From Excoecaria cochinchinensis (lineage: Eukaryota > Streptophyta > Magnoliopsida > Malpighiales > Euphorbiaceae): a stretch of DNA of 64,000 bases. The stretch is from the NCBI GenBank assembly GCA_947683425.1, contig CANTUQ010000106.1, forward strand, positions 3,868,001 through 3,932,000. The letters run 5' to 3'. The translations under genes and the position numbers were made by a program. The number at the start of each line of letters is the position of its first letter. Positions within the stretch are counted from its first letter, which is position 1. Below are positions 32,691 to 43,289 of this stretch, piece after piece. Below the pieces are notes generated by a model. That model did no database searches and was not told the DNA's origin. It saw only the letters and a list, made by a program, of their open reading frames with translations.

Positions 32691-33232
32691 GGTAAAAGAA
32701 GGGAGAACCAGTACGAACCTGAACAAACAGAAAATCATGGAGGAAATTCGAAATGGGATAAGGAAGAAGACTTGAGGATGAAAATTCATTAACGAAGGAA
32801 GAAGATCTATAAAGGTTTGTAGCAGAAGGACCAAGAGTGAGTGGAGAATGAAAGAAAAGAAATCTGTGAAAAGAATTGCAGAGAGACAGCAGTTAGTATC
32901 AGTGGAGAGAAATAGAAATTAGGAGATGGCGAAAGAAAGGACATATATAGGCATTGTGAACCACTGGCATTTGGATAGGTGGCAAGCATTGGTTGGTGAA
33001 TCCTGTAATTATTGCTCCCCACCCAACAACCGAAGAGACGACATCATGTCAATAACTGGCATAGCCGTCAGATCACGCTAGACGAGGTGTCAGTACCCAT
33101 CCTTTAAGGTGCCACTTGCCCATTTGCTTTCAATGCGCCCTAGATTGATATTCACGCGCCTGACAGGTGTCTTCTTCAAATGTTGGTTCGCTGTTCTAAT
33201 GACATGAATGTCATCTACTTAAGGGGGACTTA
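32691..33232. other. Upstream region of the antisense gene and polypurine tract of element B
   Basis: No sense gene. The minus strand here would be the promoter and leader of the antisense gene (a CCTATATATG word, minus strand, at about 32940-32950). The AAGGGGGAC run at 33221-33229, next to the 3' LTR, is the likely polypurine tract. Confidence 0.5.
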
Positions 33233-33650
33233 TGATAGCCGGACACTTCATCATAGAGTTCAGTAACCGGACTCCTCTGGATATTTTTCACGTCCTAAAC
33301 AGCTCGGAATCAATATTTGAAAAATCATTATTTACTAATATTTGCAGAATATTCAAAATATTCTAATCTCATTATAAGGGAAGTTACCTGCCGTTATCTA
33401 ATAAAATCCATGCAAATCAGCAATCAAGCATAAATCAAGGAGTTAAAAGAGCTTTCTCCTATTTAGAGTTTGTTTCCTGTTCCAAAATGAGGAAAAAAAC
33501 TCTATAAAAGGGGAAATCAAGGTATGTTTCCTCTCTTTGGAATTTTTCAACAATCACACTTTAGTCAATTTACTGACTTGATTGTCGGAGTCTCCTTTGT
33601 CGGAAACCCTTCGATTTTCTTGTACTTTCAGGTGACTTATTCAAAAAGAC
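33233..33650 (+). repeat. 3' LTR of element B, right end trimmed
   Basis: Begins TGATAGCCGGACACTTCATC, matches 24528 onward, and ends near TTCAAAAAGAC where the 5' LTR continues for about 25 bp more. Confidence 0.85.
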
Positions 33651-33803
33651 AATACCATTCATCTGTATTTTGTTTCTCAAGTGGTAATTTATTATCAATT
33701 TTTAAAGTTCATGTGATAAATTAAAAACGGATAAAGTTTACGTATTAATTCTGAAATTAAATACAAGTTTAGGTGCAATTTAATATATTAAACCTATTTA
33801 AAA

Positions 33804-34075
33804 GGAAAAGAAAAACCATTCTTGGTTTAGTTGAATTGAAGCACTGCACTTACCAACAATCAACATTAAATTGTTCAGGTACCTTTGCCCATTTTGGTTA
33901 TTACAAATGTAATCATTATAATAAATTTTAGTGTAAAATAAAAAAGTGAGTGTGCAACTTCAAGATTTCATATCCCAAGCTTGAGTTGTTCCACAAATTT
34001 GTCCACCGAAGTGTGGTAGACAAGAGCAACATTCCAACATATCGTACCATAGAAAATATATATTTAATTGAGGCT
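33804..34075. other. Short intergenic stretch
   Basis: 272 bp between two Mutator-like elements; nothing recognised. Confidence 0.5.
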
Positions 34076-34084
34076 TATATCAAC

Positions 34085-35725
34085 GGGACATTTTTATTTT
34101 TGGGGTGTTTTAAAAAAATATTTAGAGTTTTAGGGTGTTTTAAAACTTATTTTGGGAATTGGGGTGTTTTGCTCATTTCCGCAAGAAATTCTTGCGGAAA
34201 TGGGCAATTCATTTTTTTTTTTTTTAATTTATGGGCAAAAGCTGCATTTTGCAGCTTTTGCCCAACCCAATCCATTTCCGCAACTATTTGTTGCGGAAAT
34301 GGATTAGATTTAATTTATTTTTTTTTTTTTTTTTAAAAAAAATAATGGGGAAGCTTGCAGCTTCCCCTCACCCAACCGGCAGCCAGTTGGCTGCCGGTTG
34401 CCCCCCACCCACACCCAAAAAATAAAATCCCTTTTTTTATAATAAAAAAATATAAATTCAATTTTATTTTTTATTTTATTAATATGAATAAATATTTTTC
34501 TTACTCAATTCAATAAATAGGATAAAAAAATTATAGTTTAATGACAATTTATTAAAACAAAAAATTAGTAATATTTGTCCAATTAAAATAATTCAAAATA
34601 AAAATAATATATTTATTATGTACATAATTAAAATTGAATAATATTTTCGTTTAACTAATAACTCTTTTTCTAACAAAATTTTAATTATATACTTCAACAC
34701 TTCTTTTTTAAGAGTATAACTTAAAAAATATATATATAAAAATTTTATATACGCTCATAATTCTCAGCTTCTTTCAGTGTTTTGATGCTACTTAGACTTC
34801 TCATATAGTGGCTGAAATAAAAAAACATTTAATTTGATTATATTATATAATTAACCTTCTCTAATTACTACATATGTTTTTCAGAAACAAGTGAATTCAT
34901 CATTATATTATACTAAGCTTATATCAAAATAAAATATCAAGATTATTAATTTCATACCTTATTTGTTTCTCAAGTTCTTCCAGTTCAGAATTGCATAGCA
35001 ACAATTCATTTCTGGTTTCCTGGAATCCAAATTAAATTAATTATGGATTAATAAATTTGCAATAAAAAAATTATATATATATATTTTTTAAGTTATACTC
35101 TTAAAAAAGAAGTGTTGAAGTATATAATTAGAATTTTGTTAGAAAAAGAGTTATTAGTTAAACGAAAATATTATTCAATTTTAATTATGTACATAATAAA
35201 TATATTATTTTTATTTTGAATTATTTTAATTTGACAAATATTACTAATTTTTTGTTTTAATAAATTGTCATTAAACTATAATTTTTTTATCCTATTTATT
35301 GAATTGAGTAAGAAAAATATTTATTCATATTAATAAAATAAAAAATAAAATTGAATTTATATTTTTTTATTATAAAAAAAGGAATTTTATTTTTTGGGTG
35401 TGGGTGGGGGGCAACCGACAGCCAACTGGCTGCCGGTTGGGTGAGGGGAAGCTGCAAGCTTCCCCATTATTTTTTTTTTTAAAAAAAAATAATAAATTAA
35501 ATCTAATCCATTTCCGCAACAAATAGTTGCGGAAATGGATTGGGTTGGGCAAAAGCTGCAAAATGCAGCTTTTGCCCATAAATTAAAAAAAAAAAAAATG
35601 AATTGCCCATTTCCGCAAGAATTTCTTGCGGAAATGAGCAAAACACCCCAATTCCCAAAATAAGTTTTAAAACACCCTAAAACTCTAAATATTTTTTTAA
35701 AACACCCCAAAAATAAAAATGTCCC
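34085..35725. mobile_element. Mutator-like element 2 with long TIRs and captured gene piece (Pack-MULE)
   Basis: 1,641 bp. The TIRs are about 650 bp each: 34085-34735 and 35725-35070 are near-identical in reverse complement, starting GGGACATTTTTATTTTTGGG. The exact 9-bp duplication TATATCAAC lies at 34076-34084 and 35726-35734. The arms contain near-palindromes (TTCCGCAAGAAATTCTTGCG at 34178, and the TTGCGGAAATGG pair at 34274-34305). The centre (34746-35067) is unique and has exon-intron structure on the minus strand. No transposase. The near-identity of the arms suggests a fairly recent element. Confidence 0.9.
34746..35019 (-). pseudogene. Captured two-exon gene fragment inside Mutator-like element 2
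   Basis: On the minus strand an ATTCCAG acceptor (35021-35020) opens a 62-bp exon (35019-34958) reading ETRNELLLCNSELEELEKQI. It closes with AAG|GTATGA (donor 34957). After an intron of about 146 bp, TTATTTCAG (34813-34812) opens a second exon from 34811 reading HYMRSLSSIKTLKEAENYE. Exon phases agree across the splice (AG|C gives Ser). The peptide is Glu/Leu-rich and probably coiled coil. I do not recognise the parent gene. No start or stop is included, so it is a fragment of a host gene picked up by the element. Confidence 0.6.
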
Positions 35726-35810
35726 TATATCAACCCGATAACCAATTATATACATAGAGAGAAGAGATTACAAACAATAAAATCCATAAGAAGAGCAGGC
35801 AAAGGAAGAA

Positions 35811-36008
35811 ATGGACATGAAAGAGGAGCATGAGCCATGTCCCTTATGTTGGTGGTGGCCCTACTTGTTGAAAATTGGAACACTAATCTACCATCCACAA
35901 CTTGTAACCATCACTTGTTTCATCCTTTCTATCCCTATAACTACAATGTGTTGGTCATGGTGTATGGTTATTAGAAATGGAGGGAGGGCAAATTTGATTA
36001 AAAAGTAA
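35811..36008 (+). CDS. Uncertain 65-residue hydrophobic ORF beside Mutator-like element 2
   Basis: The ATG at 35811 has a good plant start context (GAAGAAATGGAC) and lies about 60 bp after a TATATACATA word at 35749. The product is Cys/Trp-rich (CPLCWWW near residue 12) with one likely membrane segment (residues about 32-52). No family recognised, no intron signals clear, and the downstream DNA is AT-rich. The Mutator-like element ends 85 bp upstream. It may be a chance ORF or the remains of a small gene. Confidence 0.2.
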   Translation: MDMKEEHEPCPLCWWWPYLLKIGTLIYHPQLVTITCFILSIPITTMCWSWCMVIRNGGRANLIKK

Positions 36009-37504
36009 AAAGTAAAAATTAAGGGTGCAAATTTGAATTTTAAATAGTCACTCTGGTTGAAAGATAAATTAAAAATAGCGAATTTTTAATTTTGTAAAAT
36101 TTTTGAGGGAATTTTTATTTTTTCGAAAATGAATGGGCCCCTTTTCTAACAAGCGAGTCCACATTGATGGTTACATGGTTCAGTTAGTTAATTGCTTCTT
36201 CTTGATGGAACTATTATATTTGGTGGAGCATAAAGTGGTTGGAGAATTATGCATATCTGGGATAAGTGTTTTTGTAGCCATTATTCTTGGAAAGCATGAT
36301 GGTCCAGAATCAGATTAGTAAGCTACTGAGTGATATTGGAATTGGACAAAGAGAAAGCCTTCGGTTGCTTTAGCATATATCATGTGATTCACAACAACTC
36401 AATATAATTAAGAAAAAAAAAAAATAGTATAGATATGCCTTTTTGATTCAAAATTGTCCCAAATAGGTATCAAACTAGTTCATATTTATCTTTAGAATTA
36501 TCAAATTAGTTCAAATTTACTTTTATTAACCGTTAAAAAATAGTTCATATTTTGTTATCATTATAAATAAAAACAAATATAAACTATTTTAGTAATAGCA
36601 GTTGTTTTATGAAAAAAAAAATATTTAAAAGCAAATTAATACCATTTAACATCGTTGAAAACCAAATTTAACTCTTATCTCTGTCATTAATCGTGTGGGA
36701 AAACAGAGGAAAAAAAAAAGAAAGAAAGAATGGCATGTGAAATATGGAATCTTAAGATTAAATCTTATACAACAATTTTTTTTGGGGGGGTGGGGGGCTT
36801 CTGCTTGTCTCATTTATTTGCATATGATTAGGCAGTGAGCATCATCAGCAGAAGGCTGTTGGCCACGTATCCGTGAGACCATTTTTTATTTTGCTAAGCC
36901 CAATTTCCTTATTAATACTATTGGACAAAGAATAGAACAGAAAATCAGATAAAATCTAATGACCATGTTATTCTTCAGCTTCGGTTTCTAAGGAACATTG
37001 AGCCTTTATACTTCTTTCGATGAGGCATGAAAGTAAAACCTATTTATTCCATATTTCCGTTGCACAATATGCAATCAAGAATAAGGATAAAGGCATCATT
37101 AATTCAATCATCCCACTGATATTTAAGTGAAAAGCACTAGAATTGTTAAAGCATGATTAATTCAACAAATGTTCAACCAATAGTTTCTTTTCCCTGTTTT
37201 TCAGTATCATAATCTTGAGTTGAACACAAGGCTTGCTAGACACCGTACAGGTAAGGCCCCATCCATGTTATGGCAGATTGACATATTGATAAGAAGCCTT
37301 TGCCATGAAGGTTTCAGCAATGTCACAACTCAAGCAACTTCATTTTTCATCATTTGGTGGCTTCTCCTCATTCTTCTTTTGTTCAGACTATTAACAAGCC
37401 GAAAAGGAAAGAATTATATAGTAGATACATATGCTGGAAAAATTTAGCAGAGTACAAACATGAGCATAACAATGCCAACCATGCATTGCAGGTCATACTG
37501 TAGT
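36009..37504. other. Intergenic DNA downstream of RPN10
   Basis: No supported gene. AT-rich, with repeat-like text at 36450-36620 (CAAATTAGTTCA words) and a G-run at 36783-36796. The part at about 37250-37504 probably includes the 3' UTR of RPN10. Confidence 0.5.
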
Positions 37505-40500
37505 TCATGTAACTACCTCAGATTGGCCTTGCAAAGATGCAAGCAGATCTTTCACTGAAGGATCATTAGGGTCAACTCCTGGAAGCTGCAAGAAGAATGA
37601 AAATGTCAGGACATTAATGAAATGAATTGAGGCTGATCAATCCAGGTTCCTTAGCAAAGGTCCAAGAATACGTACTGATGCAAGGACAGATGACACAAAG
37701 GATTGATCCTCCAGCACTTTGCTCATATCAGATTGACTCGATGGATCTTTTGCATTATCTTGCATGGACATTTGAAGAGCTGCACAAACCAGATAACAGC
37801 AAATCAAAAATTGCAGCTACATTTACCATATAAAAGGAACAGCCTTAACAAGACACCCTGATTTATTGAATGCCAATAAATTTACATGCCAAGACACACA
37901 CAACAGTAGAAATTGTTTTTTTATTGAAGTATATTTAAAAAAAAAAAGGAAGCAGTACACAGAAAATTATCATTCAAGGTACAGTGAGTGCCCTTTAAGA
38001 CAACTTTGGCGCAAAAAGTTATTAAATAAATCCAGAACACCCTATATAAATGGATGTCTATTTTCTGGAAAACTGCTAGCTATGTCCATGTCGAATTATT
38101 TGCCACAAGAATCCAAATAATTACAAGCCTCCAAACATGTTCTCCCCATTTTTAACTTGCATTGGAGTTGAATAGCAGTATAATCAAACCAAGTCATAAA
38201 ATCATGCAACCACAACACAATGCCCAGCAACTTGAATCTTAAATATGAGTTTTGGTATCCTAATAAGGTATTGCTGCATCAATCTATACACGCATCTTTT
38301 TATAAATAATTTCAGACAAGCCAAAAAGGGAGGAGATGGAAGAGGGAAGAGAGAAACTTGATGTACTTGGAGCCCTTGAACAAATATGAAACCTACCAAT
38401 AGCCAACTCCTGATCCTCATGACCTGCTTCAGACATCTCAACATCACGTGAAGAAGGATCAGATCCGGGAGTTTGCATTGACAGTGTAATAGCCTGCTGC
38501 AATAATGCATTCACTTCATCCTATCACAATATCATAGAAAAGGGGATTTTCAAATGGTCAAAAAATGCATTCAGAAGGATGAAGACACTGAAAATTGAGC
38601 ATGACCAGACTTTAAATAATACAACAAAGACTCACAGACAACAAAAAGTATACAATTTAAAATGATACCGACCACTGGACCAGCGTTATTCCCAGTTTCT
38701 TCAGCAGCTCTAGCATTAGCATTGTTAACCATGGACATATCTTGTGAACTGGATGTTGCCCCCTCTTCCTTCTCTTGTCTAGATGATTCCTCAGCAGCCC
38801 TCTTGGCAGCAGCTTCTTGCCTTGCCCTTTCCTCTTCCATAGAAACTCTAAGGGCAAGAGCCAGCTCAGGATCTAAGTTAGGATCTACACCAAACTCAAA
38901 GTCACTACCACCAGCAGCAGCAGCTGCTGCTGCTGCAGCAAAGCCACTTCCTCCTCCATCACCATTGAATACAGGTGTGCTGCCAAAGGAATAAATAATA
39001 ATAATCACTCATCATGAATATTTGAGCAGCTCTTCAATTATCTTTGCAATAATACTCAAGCTCCTCAAAATTAACTCCACAATGACTACAAAAAGCAATT
39101 CTAGTCCAACACAGTGCAAACAGATTTTCTACCAACTCTATTCACATTATATAAGCATATCCATGACAACAGTCTAATTCAAACAACAAACTCATGATTC
39201 ATCTCATTAATTACTCATCATCAATTTGTCTAAGTGTGAAATTATTCCTAATACTAAAAAAAATAAGTGAATAGAGTAAGATTTACATATCACACCTGAT
39301 AAGCACATCAGATAGAGCATTTGGACCAGGAGGAATGTGAACTATGTGGCTGCTGTCATTATTATTGACAGAAGCAAGGAGGGCCTCCAACTTCTCAGGC
39401 TTTCCGTCATCTTCTTCACCAAAATTAACAATATCAAGAGCTACACTATTCTTCTTCAGTTTCTTTCCTATGATCTCCAGCATCTTCTTATCATATTTGA
39501 CAGGACTAAAAAAAAAATAAAACAAGACGCAAAGATGAAATAAAATGTGACATCCAAAAATTCAACCAGCCAATCATAAGCTAATGGTGAAAGTACCTTC
39601 CAGCAAAAACAATTATTCTTTGCTGCTGATTTTTGTTTTGACGATGCTTAAGAGCTAGCTGAGCAATCTGAATTGCAGCTGCCATGTTCATCTCACCCCC
39701 CATTTCAACATCTAAGCAATATTAAGAAACAACATTAAAATGAAATTCAAACAAAAAATTATAAAAAGGAGAGAAAGAGAGAAGAGAATTAAGAGAGTTT
39801 CATGTTTAGCACAAGAAAATAAGGGAAACAAAAGAGGAGAAATGCTTTTTAAATTTACAATTCAACAAAGAACAAACAAAAGTGGGCAACAGTGTTTACA
39901 AATTTGTATAATGAAACCAGCACAGTGTCTAAATTGCAATCAGAAACTAAGTGCAAGTTAAGAAATTGGTCTACTATATAATCATTAGGAACAGAGTATA
40001 GCATAAACCACAGAAACAATCTATGCACTAAATGTAAACCATCTACTTCGATGACCCTGCTTCGTACAGATTCACCAAGAAAATTCGCATAAAAGCTTTA
40101 ATTAGAGCCGTTTTTGGCAAGCATAAGTTTCTTAATGATAAAATATAGATTCCTTTTTCATTTCTGTTTCACTTGCAAATGCTAAACTTCAATATAATCA
40201 ATCACATTACATAATAACCAACATAAACATACAAATTTCTTGCAATAATGAGTCCCCATATGATGCTTATTGCTTTGCAGACTAAAGAGGAAGCTCCAGT
40301 ACATGCAATGACTACTTCCACGGTTTCACCCATGACCTCAAGGACACAATTGTGTGCAATTTAATCAGAACGCAATTTCACAGATAACTAAATCCAACAT
40401 GCCATATTCATGATAATTACAGTACATATTACGGAAAGGAAAAAAAAATCTCATGAAGCTTACCATGCATACAAGCCAAAATTTTGCCAAGATCAGTAGT

Positions 40501-40887
40501 AGGAGTGGTCAAAACACGCACACCTTTGCCTGCCATGGTCAGAATCCCAACTGTATTCTCTGGATTCGACTGCAGGTAATCAAGTAATACCCATAAGAAA
40601 CCCTAACTAATCATTGAAAGAAAACCATTTATAATCTCTAACTTAAAAACAGAAAGAAAAGTACTTGTGTTTTGGCGCCGGAGATGAGATTGACAGCATC
40701 GGCTTGAGCTTGGAAACGAGAAGGAGAATAATCGCCATTTCGCATCCATTCAGAATTGTCAATGCATATCATAGTAGCCTAGTAAAAAATTTAAAAAAAA
40801 AAAAAAAGTTCAAATAAAAATTCAGGATGTAAATGAGATTAACGAGAGAGAGAGATTAAAATCTCCATCACAAACCTCAAGAACCAT
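37505..40887 (-). CDS. RPN10: 26S proteasome non-ATPase regulatory subunit 4 (ubiquitin receptor Rpn10)
   Basis: Nine exons: 40887-40876, 40778-40665, 40569-40464, 39711-39597, 39505-39296, 38979-38673, 38520-38397, 37779-37676, 37585-37505. All have AG/GT borders; together they give 390 residues, close to the roughly 386 known for Arabidopsis. Residues 1-190 form the von Willebrand A domain (MVLEATMICIDNSEWMRNGD), which docks the subunit on the proteasome. Three ubiquitin-interacting motifs follow: DPELALALRVSMEEE (222-236), NALLQQAITLSM (292-303) and ELAIALQMSMQ (326-336). The tail is LPGVDPNDPSVKDLL. Rpn10 binds polyubiquitin chains and links substrates to the regulatory particle, in cytosol and nucleus. 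A nine-alanine run (200-208) lies before the first motif. The exon 6 donor (GTG|GTCGGT) is weak but is the only frame-consistent choice. Confidence 0.96.
38911..38942 (-). repeat. Poly-alanine codon repeat in RPN10 exon 6
   Basis: GCT/GCA codons encode nine alanines in the linker between the vWA domain and the first ubiquitin-interacting motif. Such triplet runs change length easily. Confidence 0.85.
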
Positions 40888-43289
40888 GATTGCGTTCAGG
40901 GAAAGAGCAGGTCTGCTTCACCCAATTGGTTATATCAAATTGGCCAATGTTTCTTCTTCTTCAAGGTCGGAGAGAAGATGCAACTTTTCTCAACTTTTTT
41001 TTTTTTTTTCCCCCTTGTTGGACTGTCGTATTTGAGGCCTGGGCCGATCCGACCTATCAAAAATACTAATCCGCCCAATAAGTCTCTAACTTGATTTAAT
41101 TCATTTGTTTCCACAATAATCAGTCATTCAATACCAATATTCTGCAAATAACGCTTCAAGATTTAATTATTTTTTTTTAATTCATCAAAATTTAATTTTC
41201 ATTTTCACTCTCAAAATATAATTATCAAAAAAATTAATACTAATATTTTTCGTTCTGTGCGTATCAAAATTTCATATTATTTTATTTTTAAATCTGTTAT
41301 TCGTAATAACGTACACCATATACATATGTACACCAAAATACATCCTAAGTATTTTATCTTTTTTTCCATTTAAATAATTAAGTAGCAAAATGGAAGGAGA
41401 TAATTAAATTCATTTCAAGTATGCTTTTTGATGAAAAATTATGGTAAGATTATTGTTAATCTTCCATCCAAAATTATTCTGCCAAATGTTTAATAACGTC
41501 TTACTATAATTTCAATCAAATAGCATACTTGAATTGAGTTTTGTAAATTACTTTAAGGCGATATTTTAACGGTGGTAGTCTCAATATATTGAATGAATTC
41601 GAATTCGAATTCAAATTTCTATTTTCCTTTTTCTCTATTAAAAAAAAAAGAGTTTTTTTTTTCTCTATTGAATTATATAAATTTGTAAAAGAATAATTAC
41701 TACAGTTAATGGTCTTAGCTCTACTGGCTCTTTTAGCACCAACTTCTTTTAAAATGTTTTGAATTTTTACACTTAAAAGTTAAAATTCTTTTGGAAGAAA
41801 TGAATTCTACAAAAAATTTTAGAATTCATTTGTAATTCTAAATTATTATGTTTGAAATAAAAAGAATTTAAATTTCATGATTTTAATTCTTAAAATTAAA
41901 TATTACTAGAAGCAAATTCCATCAACTTAGAACAATAAGAATTTTTATAACAAAAATATATTCTCTATTTTTCAACGTAATTTAGAAGCCGTAGCCACTT
42001 CCACATGAAACATCTTCAAATATTTATTTTTCTGCATCAAATTTCAATTAAAATCAAGTTCCAGATATGTACACTTTGCCATAGTTCATTCTGATAAGGT
42101 TTTAACACACTGTAGAGAGACAATTTTTTTTATCAATTTTAAAACATTTGAGAATAAAACTGAAATTGTCATTTTTGTTAAACACTATGGCTCCGCTTGA
42201 AATAAATGAATTACATAAAATTTTATGGAATTCATTTGTAATTCTCATTTCTCATGCTTGTAATGCAAAAAAAAATAGGAATTGAATTCATAGAATTGAA
42301 TTCCATGGAATTCATTATACTTTCACTAAATTCCATCAAAATAGCTGGAATTTGCAAATAAATTCCACATTTTTAAGAGCTAAAATTGAAAAAAATATAA
42401 TACCCTTTTAATTATTTATTATAAATAATTTTTTTTATATAGTTAACGTAATCTGTTATTATTTTTATTCCATCACTGTTCTTCTTCTTCTCTTATTACT
42501 ATTTTTTTGTCATCCAAAACCACCATCACCAGATTTTTACTTATCTTCATTGAATTTTTACTTATCAGTTTCATTCGATATGTACGGTTTTTTTTTATTG
42601 GGAGTAATTAAAATTGAAAAAAAATATCAAAATTAAAAATTGAAAATAATTGAAATTGAAATAATAAATCAAAATTGAAAGTAATTAAATTAATAATAAA
42701 TTTTAAAATGATAATTAATGGTTGTTAATTTTTTTTTTATTGGAAGTAATTGAAAAAAGATATCAAAATTGGCATTAAGCATATTTTAGTAAATAATATA
42801 GAAATGAATTCATTTATTCATTTATTCCAAACATAAAAATAAGAAATTCATTTTCAATTATATATTTTAATAATTTTATTCCAAACATAAAAATTCATTT
42901 ACAAATGAATTACATATGAAATTTATTTGTAAATGAATTCTACAAATTGAATTTATTTGTTCCAATCAGAGCCTGGAGATATAATTGCAACTTAAGCCAA
43001 TAAAATAAAAAAACGTAGTAACTTGGTTGAAAAGATCTTGTTAAAAAAAAAAAAAACTTGGTTGAAAAGATGAACATCACCAAAACCTGCTAACTGGGCA
43101 AATTAAGAAGACACTGAATCTGATACAGCCATACTCGCATCTTTAAATTGTAGGTTGCTTGAAAACTTCAGCTCTCTTTTATTGAAAAAGCCTCAAATTG
43201 TACAAATGCATTGAAGTTTATGCACAACCCGTCAACAGGCAGTTACATACAAAGGCCAACTATGGCAAAACACAGGTCAAAGATTTTTA
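40888..43289. other. Intergenic DNA upstream of RPN10, downstream of the choline-transporter-like gene
   Basis: It contains the RPN10 promoter and 5' UTR (CT-rich, 40950-41015; no clear TATA picked), AT-rich DNA with GAATTCATTTGTAATTC words (41750-41900), the inverted-repeat element at 42189-42973, and probably the 3' UTR of the next gene (43100-43289). No other gene seen. Confidence 0.5.
42189..42973. mobile_element. Inverted-repeat element (MITE-like), class uncertain
   Basis: Left end GGCTCCGCTTGAAATAAATG and right end (reverse complement) GGCTCTGATTGGAACAAATA are imperfect inverted repeats followed by shared GAATTCATTTGTAA words. The interior is AT-rich and non-coding. No clear target duplication was found, so the superfamily is open. 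Confidence 0.4.

Larger units (their letters stand above)
24528..33650 (+). mobile_element. Element B: degenerate Tat-type Ty3/gypsy retrotransposon
   Basis: Order on the plus strand: 5' LTR, primer site, gag, protease, RT, RNase H, archaeal-type RNase H, integrase, long spacer, antisense gene, polypurine tract, 3' LTR. Domain by domain it is homologous to element A but clearly diverged. The frame is held over long stretches, with stops that often replace Trp or Gln codons of element A. Total about 9.1 kb. The 3' LTR lacks the last 20-25 bp present in the 5' LTR and no clean 5-bp target duplication is seen, so a small deletion at the right end is likely. Confidence 0.9.
24199..33794. mobile_element. 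Mutator-like inverted-repeat element 1, split by element B
   Basis: TIRs of about 130-140 bp: left 24199-24335 and right 33655-33794 share, in reverse complement, TTAATATATTAAA, ACTTGTATTTAATTT, AATTAATAC.TAAACTTT and ATGAACTTT. The flanks carry an exact 9-bp duplication TATTTAAAA (24190-24198 and 33795-33803), the Mutator hallmark. Its own DNA is about 330 bp on the left and 145 bp on the right; the remainder is element B. No transposase. A GC-rich patch at 24340-24400 is its only distinctive interior. Confidence 0.75.

Noticed and set aside
33950..34336. Frame of 128 codons entering the left arm of Mutator-like element 2, and its mirror at 35387-35755
   Set aside because: Same frame in both inverted arms, Phe/Leu-rich from poly-T runs; no domain.
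38662..38994. Plus-strand frame of 110 codons
   Set aside because: Shadow of RPN10 exon 6 in a GC-richer region.
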